From assembly GCA_002471195.1 (NCBI GenBank), contig DKPN01000062.1, positions 15,325 to 39,269 of the forward strand: a stretch of 23,945 nt of DNA, in the 5' to 3' direction. This DNA is from Bacteroides sp. UBA7333 (GTDB lineage: Bacteria; Bacteroidota; Bacteroidia; Bacteroidales; Bacteroidaceae). Shown in pieces: positions 16,725 through 23,447 of this stretch; the stretch's first letter is position 1, and each line of letters starts with the position of its first letter. The notes below the pieces were generated by a model, which saw only the letters and a list, made by a program, of their open reading frames with translations, was not told where the DNA came from and searched no databases. Both the position numbers and the translations under genes were made by a program.

Positions 16725-17885
16725 ATGGGAGACTTTTTTAGTTTTTTAGGAGGCAATCTTGCCGACTTCTGGACATACACAGGATTCGCTAACGCGACTT
16801 GGGGACATATTGCAATGATTGTGATTGGCTTGATATTTATTTATCTAGCGATTGCACACGAATTCGAACCAATGCTATTGATTCCAATTGGATTTGGTAT
16901 ATTAATTGGCAATATTCCTTTCAATATGGATGCAGGCTTAAAAGTCGGTATTTACGAAGAAGGTTCGGTATTGAACATACTATACTCCGGAGTTAGTTCG
17001 GGATGGTATCCACCACTCATTTTCTTGGGTATCGGGGCAATGACCGACTTTTCGGCATTGATTTCTAATCCTAAATTAATGTTGATTGGTGCTGCAGCTC
17101 AATTTGGTATATTTGGAGCATATATGATTGCCCTTGCTATTGGTTTCAACCCAATGCAAGCTGGTGCGATTGGTATTATTGGTGGAGCAGATGGTCCTAC
17201 GGCTATCTTCCTTTCATCTAAATTGGCTCCCAACCTAATGGGTGCCATTGCGGTATCAGCCTATTCATATATGGCATTAGTACCAGTTATACAACCGCCT
17301 ATCATGAAGCTATTCACCACAAAGAAAGAGCGTTTAATACGTATGAAACCTCCTCGTGTAGTTTCGCATACCGAAAAAGTGATTTTCCCTATTGTTGGTA
17401 TGTTGTTAACAACCTTCTTAGTGCCTTCTGGCTTACCATTATTGGGTATGTTATTCTTTGGAAATCTTTTGAAAGAGAGTGGTGTTACTCGCCGCCTAGC
17501 AGAAACAGCTCGTGGTCCGCTTATCGATACGATCACTATTTTGTTAGGTATAACCGTAGGTGCTTCGACTCAAGCATCAGAGTTTCTTACCCCCGATTCA
17601 ATTAAGATTTTCGCATTAGGTGCATTCTCGTTTATCATCGCTACCACTTCGGGTGTATTGTTTGTTAAACTCTTCAATTTATTCTTGAAGAAAGACAATA
17701 AAATCAATCCGCTTATTGGTAACGCTGGAGTATCTGCAGTACCCGATTCAGCTCGTATCTCTCAAGTAGTAGGTCTAGAATATGATCCAACCAACTACCT
17801 ATTGATGCATGCTATGGGTCCTAATGTAGCAGGTGTTATCGGTTCGGCAGTAGCTGCCGGTATCTTGCTTGGATTCTTGGTATAA
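16725..17885 (+). CDS. mmdB: Sodium-pumping methylmalonyl-CoA decarboxylase beta subunit
   Basis: Integral membrane subunit that decarboxylates carboxybiotin and exports sodium ions. It has 386 residues and many hydrophobic helices. The family signature GGADGPT lies at 153-159; Asp156 corresponds to the sodium-site Asp203 of Klebsiella OadB, as I recall the numbering. A second conserved stretch, GPNVAGVIGSAVAAG, is at the C-terminus. The MGDFFSFLGG start is two bases after the biotin carrier stop. It is the last gene of the operon, ended by the hairpin at 17907-17942. With the epimerase, alpha, OadG-like and carrier subunits this completes the enzyme that turns the free energy of the methylmalonyl-CoA to propionyl-CoA step into a sodium gradient. 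Confidence 0.95.
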   Translation: MGDFFSFLGGNLADFWTYTGFANATWGHIAMIVIGLIFIYLAIAHEFEPMLLIPIGFGILIGNIPFNMDAGLKVGIYEEGSVLNILYSGVSSGWYPPLIFLGIGAMTDFSALISNPKLMLIGAAAQFGIFGAYMIALAIGFNPMQAGAIGIIGGADGPTAIFLSSKLAPNLMGAIAVSAYSYMALVPVIQPPIMKLFTTKKERLIRMKPPRVVSHTEKVIFPIVGMLLTTFLVPSGLPLLGMLFFGNLLKESGVTRRLAETARGPLIDTITILLGITVGASTQASEFLTPDSIKIFALGAFSFIIATTSGVLFVKLFNLFLKKDNKINPLIGNAGVSAVPDSARISQVVGLEYDPTNYLLMHAMGPNVAGVIGSAVAAGILLGFLV

Positions 17886-17906
17886 TCAAACTAAGCTTTC
17901 AATAAT

Positions 17907-17942
17907 AAAGTGTCTTTTCAGAAATGAGAAGACACTTTTTTT
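17907..17942 (+). terminator. Intrinsic terminator of the methylmalonyl-CoA decarboxylase operon
   Basis: Hairpin AAAGTGTCTTTTCA (17907-17920), GAAA tetraloop (17921-17924), TGAGAAGACACTTT (17925-17938) with one G-U pair, then a T-run to 17942. It begins 22 bases after the stop of the beta subunit. Confidence 0.92.
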
Positions 17943-17943
17943 A

Positions 17944-17951
17944 TACCTTTG
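17944..17951 (+). promoter_or_regulatory. Putative -7 box (TACCTTTG) of the HAD phosphatase gene
   Basis: Exact TAnnTTTG match starting two bases after the terminator T-run, about 18 bases ahead of the ATG at 17970. The -33 region would lie inside the terminator hairpin and holds no TTTG. Confidence 0.45.
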
Positions 17952-17969
17952 TTTTAAAAACAAAGCAAC

Positions 17970-18620
17970 ATGCAATATACTACATATCTTTTCGATTTTG
18001 ATTATACACTGGCCGACTCATCGAAAGGCATTGTAAAATGTTTCCGCATTATACTTACCCGTTACGGTTATATGCTTCCCACCGATGAGGATATTAAACG
18101 AACCATCGGAAAAACACTCGAAAGTTCGTTTTCCACCTTAACTGGCATAGTTCATGAAGATACTCTATTTAAATTTCGAAAAGAATATGAACATGAAGCC
18201 AATACCCACATGACAATCAATACGCAGCTCTATCCTGAGACAATACAAGTTTTGTCGCAACTTAAAAAACGAGGCTGTAAACTAGGTATTATATCGACCA
18301 AATACCGATATCGCATACAAGAACTGGTTGAATCAGAATTTCCAGAAAACTTTTTTGATGTCATTGTCGGTGGTGAAGATGTAAAACTTCACAAGCCATC
18401 GCCCGAAGGTATTTTAAAGGCTTTAGATTCTTTAAATGCAGATAAACATCACACACTATATATAGGCGATAATGAAGTGGACGCGCAAGCGGCACAAGAT
18501 GCAAATGTTGACTTTGCAGGAATATTATATGGCATGACTAATCGCAAAGATTTAGCCTCATATCCTCATCGTTCTATCATGACTACATTATCAGAATTGC
18601 TCACGATATCACCCTCTTGA
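17970..18620 (+). CDS. HAD-family phosphatase (phosphoglycolate phosphatase/beta-phosphoglucomutase-like)
   Basis: Cytoplasmic haloacid-dehalogenase-type phosphohydrolase of 216 residues. All four motifs are present: DFDYT with the nucleophile Asp9 and acid Asp11, IIST with Ser109, Lys142 in HKPSPEG, and GDNEVD with Asp167 and Asp171. The helical cap between residues 15 and 85 is of the C1 type, seen in Gph and PgmB-like enzymes. The substrate cannot be told from sequence; housekeeping removal of phosphoglycolate or a sugar phosphate is likely. It appears monocistronic: a promoter box lies just upstream and a 145-base gap follows. Confidence 0.88.
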   Translation: MQYTTYLFDFDYTLADSSKGIVKCFRIILTRYGYMLPTDEDIKRTIGKTLESSFSTLTGIVHEDTLFKFRKEYEHEANTHMTINTQLYPETIQVLSQLKKRGCKLGIISTKYRYRIQELVESEFPENFFDVIVGGEDVKLHKPSPEGILKALDSLNADKHHTLYIGDNEVDAQAAQDANVDFAGILYGMTNRKDLASYPHRSIMTTLSELLTISPS

Positions 18621-18663
18621 TAAACTTCAATATTCATCAAATTAAATGTTAAGAACTAACCTG

Positions 18664-18681
18664 ATAAATGTTAACATTTAT
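18664..18681. promoter_or_regulatory. 18-bp perfect palindrome, candidate operator upstream of the YhcC-like gene
   Basis: ATAAATGTTAACATTTAT is a perfect 18-bp palindrome. The core AAATGTTAA also occurs at 18644-18652, exactly 22 bases before its copy at 18666-18674. The palindrome is 50 bases upstream of the TATTTTTG box at 18731-18738 and has no T-run, so it looks more like a protein-binding site than a terminator. The regulator is unknown. Confidence 0.4.
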
Positions 18682-18730
18682 ACAGATAAGTATTAAGAGT
18701 TTATAGCAGTGAAAAGTAATAATTATTGGT

Positions 18731-18738
18731 TATTTTTG
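18731..18738 (+). promoter_or_regulatory. Putative -7 box (TATTTTTG) of the YhcC-like gene
   Basis: Exact TAnnTTTG match 27 bases ahead of the ATG at 18766, giving a leader of about 20 bases. No -33 TTTG is seen. Confidence 0.5.
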
Positions 18739-18765
18739 TAGCACACTATCAAAAATAGCCAATAC

Positions 18766-19695
18766 ATGCCGCAGCACTTATTATATAATGATTTTACAGG
18801 GTTCTTAAAAAAACATTTCCCGTTTAAAGTACAAAAGATATCACTTAACGCAGGTTTCACCTGCCCCAATCGCGATGGTTCAAAAGGAAAAGGAGGATGC
18901 ACTTACTGCAACAACCAAACCTTTAATCCTGATTATTGCAAAACAGAAAAAACCATCACACAACAACTCGAAGAAGGGAAAGTTTTTTTTGCACGCAAAT
19001 ACCCCGAAATGAAGTATCTTGCCTATTTTCAAGCATATACCAACACGTACGAAAATATTGAAAATTTAAAGAAAAAATACGAAGAAGCATTGTCGGTGCC
19101 CGATGTAGTTGGATTGGTAATTGGCACACGCCCTGACTGTATGCCCGATAACCTACTCGATTATCTCGAACAATTGAATAAACGCACCTTTCTTTTAGTT
19201 GAATATGGCGTAGAAAGTACTTCAAATGAAACATTGCAACGTATCAACAGAGGTCATTCGTATGAAGAATCAATAGAGGCCATTCGTAAAACGGCTGATA
19301 AAGGTATTCTTACTGGAGCACATGTAATATTAGGGTTACCGGGCGAAAGCAAAGAAACCATCGTAAAACAAGCGCAAGAATTATCGGATCTTCCCATTAG
19401 CACTATCAAATTGCACCAATTACAATTGATTAAAGGCACACGCATGGCGCATGAATACGATATAGATCCACAATCGTTTCATCTATATCACAATATTGAC
19501 GAATATATTGATTTAGTAATCGACTATACCGAACATCTAAGAAGCGACATTGTAGTAGAAAGATTCATATCGCAATCGCCCCGTCACTTGCTCATAGCTC
19601 CCGATTGGGGATTAAAAAATTTTGAAATTACTGCCCGTATTCAAAAAAGAATGAAAGAAAGAGATTCATATCAGGGTAAGAAATATAAGCTTTAA
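18766..19695 (+). CDS. TIGR01212-family radical SAM protein, YhcC-like
   Basis: Cytoplasmic radical SAM protein of 309 residues, the same length as Escherichia coli YhcC. The iron-sulfur cysteines Cys33, Cys45 and Cys48 have the CX11CX2C spacing special to this family, within CPNRDG and GGCTYCNNQTF. Other family blocks are YFQAYTNTY, the GTRPDC strand, YGVESTSNETLQRINRGH and GLPGESKETI. The reaction is not established; the family is widespread and often annotated only as radical SAM. The gene has its own promoter box and an upstream palindrome. The next gene, a flavodiiron protein, begins 55 bases later with its own box, so the two need not be co-transcribed. Confidence 0.9.
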   Translation: MPQHLLYNDFTGFLKKHFPFKVQKISLNAGFTCPNRDGSKGKGGCTYCNNQTFNPDYCKTEKTITQQLEEGKVFFARKYPEMKYLAYFQAYTNTYENIENLKKKYEEALSVPDVVGLVIGTRPDCMPDNLLDYLEQLNKRTFLLVEYGVESTSNETLQRINRGHSYEESIEAIRKTADKGILTGAHVILGLPGESKETIVKQAQELSDLPISTIKLHQLQLIKGTRMAHEYDIDPQSFHLYHNIDEYIDLVIDYTEHLRSDIVVERFISQSPRHLLIAPDWGLKNFEITARIQKRMKERDSYQGKKYKL

Positions 19696-19705
19696 GAAAA
19701 AATGG

Positions 19706-19713
19706 TATCTTTG
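19706..19713 (+). promoter_or_regulatory. Putative -7 box (TATCTTTG) of the flavodiiron protein gene
   Basis: Exact TAnnTTTG match 37 bases ahead of the ATG at 19751, giving a leader of about 30 bases. No -33 TTTG is seen. Confidence 0.5.
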
Positions 19714-19750
19714 TACAAAGAAAAATAAAATAAAATCCAAATCAATAAAA

Positions 19751-20950
19751 ATGAAACAGAATTCATTGATCAAAGGAAAAGTACACTATGTAGGTGTAAA
19801 TGACCGAAACAAACACCTTTTCGAAGGTATGTGGCCATTGCCATACGGAGTATCTTATAATTCATATCTTATAGATGATGAAAAAATAACTCTTATTGAT
19901 ACGGTAGATATAAATTTCTTCGAAGTATATCTTCAAAAAATACAAAATGTGATTGGCGATAGACCAATTGATTATCTTATTATCAATCATATGGAGCCCG
20001 ATCATTCTGGTTCTATCCGCTTGATAAAACAACACTATCCCAACATTAAGTTAGTAGGCAATAAATTGACCTTCGGAATGGTGCAAGGATATTATGGTTT
20101 GGCTGAAGATCAGCATATAGTTAAAGATGGTGATACACTCGATTTAGGTTATCACAAATTGACATTCCATATGACGCCCATGGTGCATTGGCCCGAAACA
20201 ATGATGACCTTCGATAGTGCCGAAAACATCTTGTTTGCAGGTGATGCATTTGGTTGTTTTGGCACATTGAATGGTGGATTTCTCGATACTCGCATCAATA
20301 CAGATATTTATTGGGATGAAATGGTACGTTATTACTCAAACATTGTTGGGAAATATGGTAGTCCAGTTCAAAGAGCTCTTCAAAAACTTGCCGGACTATC
20401 TATTTCAACTATTTGTTCGACTCACGGACCGGTATGGACAGAAAACATTGGAAAGGTAGTGGATATATACGACCGTTTGAGTCGCTACGAAGCCGAAGAA
20501 GGTGTAGTGATAGCTTACGGTAGCATGTATGGCAATACAGAACAAATGGCCGAAGTTATTGCAGCCGAACTATCTGCACAAGGTATCAAAAATATCGTAA
20601 TGCATAATGTTAGTAAAAGCAATCCGTCCTATATTCTGGCTGATATTTTCAAATATAAAGGCTTGATTATCGGATCACCAACTTATAGTAATCAAATATA
20701 TCCTGAAATCGAAGCCCTTATTTCGAAAATATTGATTCGTGAAATTAAGGTTCGTTATTTAGGATTATTCGGTTCATTCACTTGGGCAGGAGCTGCTGTT
20801 AAACGTATGGGCGAATTTGCTACACAAAGCGGATTCGAAGTAATAGGTAGCCCTGTTGAAATGAAACAATCAATGAGTGCTTCCACTTACGAACAATGCC
20901 AAGCATTAGGTGCACAGTTGGCTCAACGTCTTATAGCCGATAGAAAATAA
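19751..20950 (+). CDS. fprA: A-type flavodiiron protein (FprA family)
   Basis: Cytoplasmic oxygen and/or nitric oxide reductase protecting anaerobes. The 399 residues form two domains. The N-terminal metallo-beta-lactamase-like domain (about 1-245) carries every diiron ligand: His80, Glu82, Asp84 and His85 in HMEPDHSGS, His146 in MVHWPE, Asp165 in AGDAFG and His225 in STHGPVW. A flavodoxin domain follows (about 252-395), with the FMN phosphate loop YGSMYGNTEQMAE and a SPTYSNQIYPE segment. There is no fused rubredoxin or NADH-oxidoreductase domain, so this is the two-domain class A and needs an electron donor encoded elsewhere. It has its own promoter box. NagB follows after 31 bases and may be read from the same transcript. 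Confidence 0.94.
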   Translation: MKQNSLIKGKVHYVGVNDRNKHLFEGMWPLPYGVSYNSYLIDDEKITLIDTVDINFFEVYLQKIQNVIGDRPIDYLIINHMEPDHSGSIRLIKQHYPNIKLVGNKLTFGMVQGYYGLAEDQHIVKDGDTLDLGYHKLTFHMTPMVHWPETMMTFDSAENILFAGDAFGCFGTLNGGFLDTRINTDIYWDEMVRYYSNIVGKYGSPVQRALQKLAGLSISTICSTHGPVWTENIGKVVDIYDRLSRYEAEEGVVIAYGSMYGNTEQMAEVIAAELSAQGIKNIVMHNVSKSNPSYILADIFKYKGLIIGSPTYSNQIYPEIEALISKILIREIKVRYLGLFGSFTWAGAAVKRMGEFATQSGFEVIGSPVEMKQSMSASTYEQCQALGAQLAQRLIADRK

Positions 20951-20981
20951 AAATTCATAAACCCAATAAAAAGACAATATT

Positions 20982-21794
20982 ATGAGATTAATCATTCAGC
21001 CCGATTACCAATCGGTATCAAAATGGGCTGCTCATTATGTGGCTGCTAAAATTAGAAAAGCGGCTCCTACTGCAGAAAAACCATTCGTTTTGGGATGTCC
21101 TACAGGTTCATCACCTCTTGGCATGTACAAAGAATTAATTGATTTGAACCAAAAAGGTATCGTTTCATTCGAAAACGTAGTTACTTTCAATATGGATGAA
21201 TATGTAGGTTTACCGCAAGATCATCCTGAAAGCTATTACTCATTCATGTGGAATAACTTTTTTAACCACATCAACATTAAAGCAGAAAACACCAACATTT
21301 TAAATGGTAATGCTGCCGATCTTGATGCTGAATGCGAACGTTATGAAGAAAAAATCAAATCTTATGGTGGAATTGATTTGTTTATGGGTGGCATTGGCCC
21401 TGATGGACATATTGCTTTCAACGAACCAGGCTCTTCATTGGCATCACGTACTCGTCAAAAAACGTTGACAACCGATACAATTATCGCTAATTCACGTTTC
21501 TTCGACAATGACATCAACAAAGTTCCTAAAACAGCTTTAACTGTAGGTGTAGGTACAGTTTTGTCGGCTCGCGAAGTAATGATTATTGTAAACGGACATA
21601 ACAAATCGCGCGCATTGCGTCATGCTGTTGAAGGTTCAATCAATCAAATGTGGACTATCAGCGCATTGCAAATGCATGAAAAAGGTATCATCGTTTGTGA
21701 TGATGCTGCTACAGCAGAAATCAAAGTAGGTACATACCGTTACTTCAAAGATATTGAAGCAGATTTCTTAGATGCTGAAAAATTGATTCAGTAA
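20982..21794 (+). CDS. nagB: Glucosamine-6-phosphate deaminase
   Basis: Converts glucosamine-6-phosphate to fructose-6-phosphate and ammonia, feeding amino sugars into glycolysis. It has 270 residues, close to the 266 of the E. coli enzyme, and the catalytic positions even share its numbering: Asp72 in NMDEYVGL, and Asp141, His143 and Glu148 in GIGPDGHIAFNEPGSS. Ser151, Arg158 and Lys160, which bind N-acetylglucosamine-6-phosphate at the allosteric site of the E. coli hexamer, are also kept, so similar activation is plausible. No nagA or transporter is nearby. It sits 31 bases after the flavodiiron gene and is closed by a strong bidirectional terminator. Confidence 0.96.
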   Translation: MRLIIQPDYQSVSKWAAHYVAAKIRKAAPTAEKPFVLGCPTGSSPLGMYKELIDLNQKGIVSFENVVTFNMDEYVGLPQDHPESYYSFMWNNFFNHINIKAENTNILNGNAADLDAECERYEEKIKSYGGIDLFMGGIGPDGHIAFNEPGSSLASRTRQKTLTTDTIIANSRFFDNDINKVPKTALTVGVGTVLSAREVMIIVNGHNKSRALRHAVEGSINQMWTISALQMHEKGIIVCDDAATAEIKVGTYRYFKDIEADFLDAEKLIQ

Positions 21795-21815
21795 TCTAGA
21801 TTTGTCTCAACACAC

Positions 21816-21858
21816 TAAAAAGCTCCAATTCCTAGTAATAGAAATTGGAGCTTTTTTA
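21816..21858. terminator. Bidirectional intrinsic terminator between nagB and the sigma-factor operon
   Basis: AAAAAGCTCCAATT (21817-21830) pairs with AATTGGAGCTTTTT (21843-21856), separated by a loop of about 12 bases. A-run and T-run flanks on both sides let it serve the convergent genes ending at 21794 and 21880. Confidence 0.92.
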
Positions 21859-21879
21859 TAAATTTTCATTCAAACAGTA

Positions 21880-22245
21880 CTATTTAAATTTATGTTTCCA
21901 ATACCATTTTCGCAATCGATCATCTAAAAATAATAGAATTAACATCGGTATAAATATATAAATATAAAAACTAATATTACCAGAATAAATCACCTGCTTA
22001 AACTTATCAACAAGAGAAATAAAAGAGAAATCTGCATATAAATAGATGCCCAGTATACCTCCAGTTAATATTATTGATATTGCAAAAGCCATCAGAAAAT
22101 ATGTTATTTGCATACTCTTCCGCTTTATTTTTATTTCCTCATCGTAAATTTCATTCATCATTCGATGTGAAAAATTAGAAGACAAACTTTGTCGTTGCCT
22201 CTTTTTTAATGCTTCCTTCAATATAGAATCTCGTTCCTTTATCAT
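21880..22245 (-). CDS. Small two-helix membrane protein coupled to the ECF sigma factor (candidate anti-sigma)
   Basis: Not recognised beyond a common Bacteroidetes pattern. The 121 residues have a charged cytoplasmic N-terminus (1-45) containing RQSLSSNFSHRMMNEI, a segment type seen in proteins encoded beside ECF sigma factors in this phylum. Two membrane helices follow (about 46-70 and 91-107), then a short basic tail. It starts one base after the sigma-factor stop (TAA-C-ATG), so the two are translated together. By position it is a candidate anti-sigma or sensor. It lacks the zinc-binding HxxxCxxC of classical ZAS anti-sigmas, and its N-terminus is short for an anti-sigma domain, so the role is inference only. 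Confidence 0.65.
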   Translation of the reverse strand: MIKERDSILKEALKKRQRQSLSSNFSHRMMNEIYDEEIKIKRKSMQITYFLMAFAISIILTGGILGIYLYADFSFISLVDKFKQVIYSGNISFYIYIFIPMLILLFLDDRLRKWYWKHKFK

Positions 22246-22246
22246 G

Positions 22247-22801
22247 TTATTGATAATTTTTAGTCATTAATAAATATAACTTCTTGCGCGTACGATGCAA
22301 CCGAACTTTAATATTTGCAGTCGTTAATTTCATAATTTTACTAACCTCTTCTATACTCTTTTCTTCCATATAGAAAAGTGTTATTAAAGCCTTCTCATCT
22401 GGCATCAATTTTTCTATAGCCTCTATCAAAAGTGATATTTTTTCTTGGGATTCCGATTCCTCCATCCATTGAGAAGCAAGTTCATCGGACACACTATTGA
22501 TTGTGTTTTCATCGATAAAACACACTGGCTGTGGACGTTTCCGAGTTGCCGAAATTGCTATATTATAAGAAATACGATAAAGCCACGTCGAAAAACGACA
22601 ATCACCATTATAAGAAGCCAACGACTTAAAAGCTTTTAAAAAACTATCTTGTACCAATTCTTCTGCATATTCTGGAGAGTTCACGATTTGTACAATCAAA
22701 GCATACATCGCTTTACTATAATTATCGATAAATATTGAATACAAATGGGTTTCGCCATTTAATATGCGCATTATATATAATGATTCATCTTGTTTCTCCA
22801 T
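22247..22801 (-). CDS. ECF-type RNA polymerase sigma factor
   Basis: Alternative sigma factor of 184 residues. Region 2 spans about 12-85: EYAEELVQDSFLKAF is the core-binding helix and FSTWLYRISYNIA the promoter -10-recognising part. Region 4 spans about 125-178, with LFYMEEKSIEEVSKIM and the helix-turn-helix ending TTANIKVRLHRTRKKL. Regions 1 and 3 are absent, as in all ECF factors. It heads a two-gene operon with a membrane protein one base downstream. A TGTAACC-N15-CGTTAAA element directly upstream suggests it activates its own transcription. The -10-like box ends nine bases before the ATG at 22801, so the mRNA may be almost leaderless; the next in-frame Met (22771) would trim ten residues and is less likely. 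The inducing signal is unknown. Confidence 0.93.
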   Translation of the reverse strand: MEKQDESLYIMRILNGETHLYSIFIDNYSKAMYALIVQIVNSPEYAEELVQDSFLKAFKSLASYNGDCRFSTWLYRISYNIAISATRKRPQPVCFIDENTINSVSDELASQWMEESESQEKISLLIEAIEKLMPDEKALITLFYMEEKSIEEVSKIMKLTTANIKVRLHRTRKKLYLLMTKNYQ

Positions 22802-22809
22802 AGCATTTA

Positions 22810-22838
22810 TTTAACGCAACTATCGCTAAAAGGTTACA
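22810..22838 (-). promoter_or_regulatory. Putative ECF-sigma promoter of the sigma-factor operon
   Basis: On the minus strand TGTAACC (22838-22832) is followed after 15 bases by CGTTAAA (22816-22810). An AAC-containing -35 box and a CGT-type -10 box about 16 bases apart are the general layout of ECF promoters, such as the TGAAAC and CGTC boxes of Bacillus ECF factors. It points at the sigma gene, whose ATG is at 22801. Confidence 0.55.
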
Positions 22839-22865
22839 ATAAAAAAATATTTATTTGTAACCTTT
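22829..22865. repeat. 11-bp perfect inverted repeat between the divergent sigma and membrane-protein genes
   Basis: AAAGGTTACAA (22829-22839) and TTGTAACCTTT (22855-22865) are perfect inverted copies around a 15-base, almost pure A/T spacer. Each arm contains one outward-facing TGTAACC box. The symmetry is best explained by two divergent copies of the same -35 element, though a dimeric regulator site is also possible. Confidence 0.8.
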
Positions 22866-22885
22866 CTTGCACAATATGCGTCAAA
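22856..22885 (+). promoter_or_regulatory. Putative ECF-sigma promoter of the divergent three-helix membrane protein
   Basis: TGTAACC (22856-22862), a 16-base spacer, then CGTCAAA (22879-22885). This is the same element as on the opposite strand, here with the canonical CGTC -10 core. A start near 22892 leaves a leader of about 55 bases before the ATG at 22947. Confidence 0.6.
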
Positions 22886-22946
22886 CAATACAAAGAACGA
22901 TATATTCGATAAATGAACAAAAATAATTAATTAAAAAAATTACACT

Positions 22947-23339
22947 ATGATGGACTTTATTATGGTACCCACCATTATGGGAATTATCGCATTTTTTACC
23001 TACAAAATTTTCGAATTATTTGCACGCCGTAGAGAACGAATTTTATTAATTGAAAAGCTCACATACACCGAATTGACAGGAAATATAAAGGCAGGTGAGT
23101 TGCAAATGGCTAATAACAACTTTAATGCTCTAAAACTGGGATGTTTATTAGTAGGAATTGGACTAGGCTTATTAATAGGTTTCATTATTTGCATGCTTAG
23201 TATACCAAATAGCATCGAACCTACTTATCATTTAAAACAGACAATGGGTATAGTTTATGGTTCATGCACATTAATATTTGGTGGCTTAGGCTTATTAATA
23301 GCTTTTATTATAGAACTGAAATTGCCAAAAAAACAGTAG
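22947..23339 (+). CDS. Three-helix membrane protein (DUF6249-like) divergent from the sigma factor
   Basis: Small inner-membrane protein of 130 residues with helices at about 3-24, 62-84 and 99-124 and a basic patch (ARRRERILLIEKL, 26-38) after the first. The FELFARRRERILLIEK block resembles proteins labelled DUF6249 that often sit beside ECF sigma factors in Bacteroidetes, but I am not certain of the family. The start is an ATG-ATG pair, so it could begin at 22950. A TGTAACC-N16-CGTCAAA promoter element upstream, mirrored towards the sigma gene, makes it a likely member of that sigma regulon. Function is unknown; a membrane-stress effector or sensor is possible. Confidence 0.7.
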   Translation: MMDFIMVPTIMGIIAFFTYKIFELFARRRERILLIEKLTYTELTGNIKAGELQMANNNFNALKLGCLLVGIGLGLLIGFIICMLSIPNSIEPTYHLKQTMGIVYGSCTLIFGGLGLLIAFIIELKLPKKQ

Positions 23340-23368
23340 ATATACATTCATTCATTTTTGAATAAATA

Positions 23369-23437
23369 CATTTAATGTGGGATATAAAATGATTCAAGCT
23401 ATATTTGTATGCGAAATCCCAATATAGACATTAAATG
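23369..23437. repeat. Nested inverted repeats spanning the promoter of the Pat-like gene
   Basis: CATTTAATGT (23369-23378) is the reverse complement of ACATTAAATG (23428-23437). Just inside, GGGAT (23379-23383) matches ATCCC (23416-23420). Together they enclose the TATATTTG box at 23400-23407. The outer arms are more like a paired operator than a terminator, since no T-run follows. Confidence 0.5.
23400..23407 (+). promoter_or_regulatory. Putative -7 box (TATATTTG) of the Pat-like acetyltransferase gene
   Basis: Exact TAnnTTTG match 40 bases ahead of the ATG at 23448. It lies between the arms of the nested inverted repeats, and the right arm would fall within the leader of the transcript. 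No -33 TTTG is seen. Confidence 0.45.
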
Positions 23438-23447
23438 ATCAACAAAA

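Noticed and set aside
18617..18639. TTGAT-N13-ATCAA inverted pair after the HAD gene, FNR-like at first sight
   Set aside because: The FNR site has a four-base spacer; 13 bases does not fit, and five-base arms are expected by chance here.
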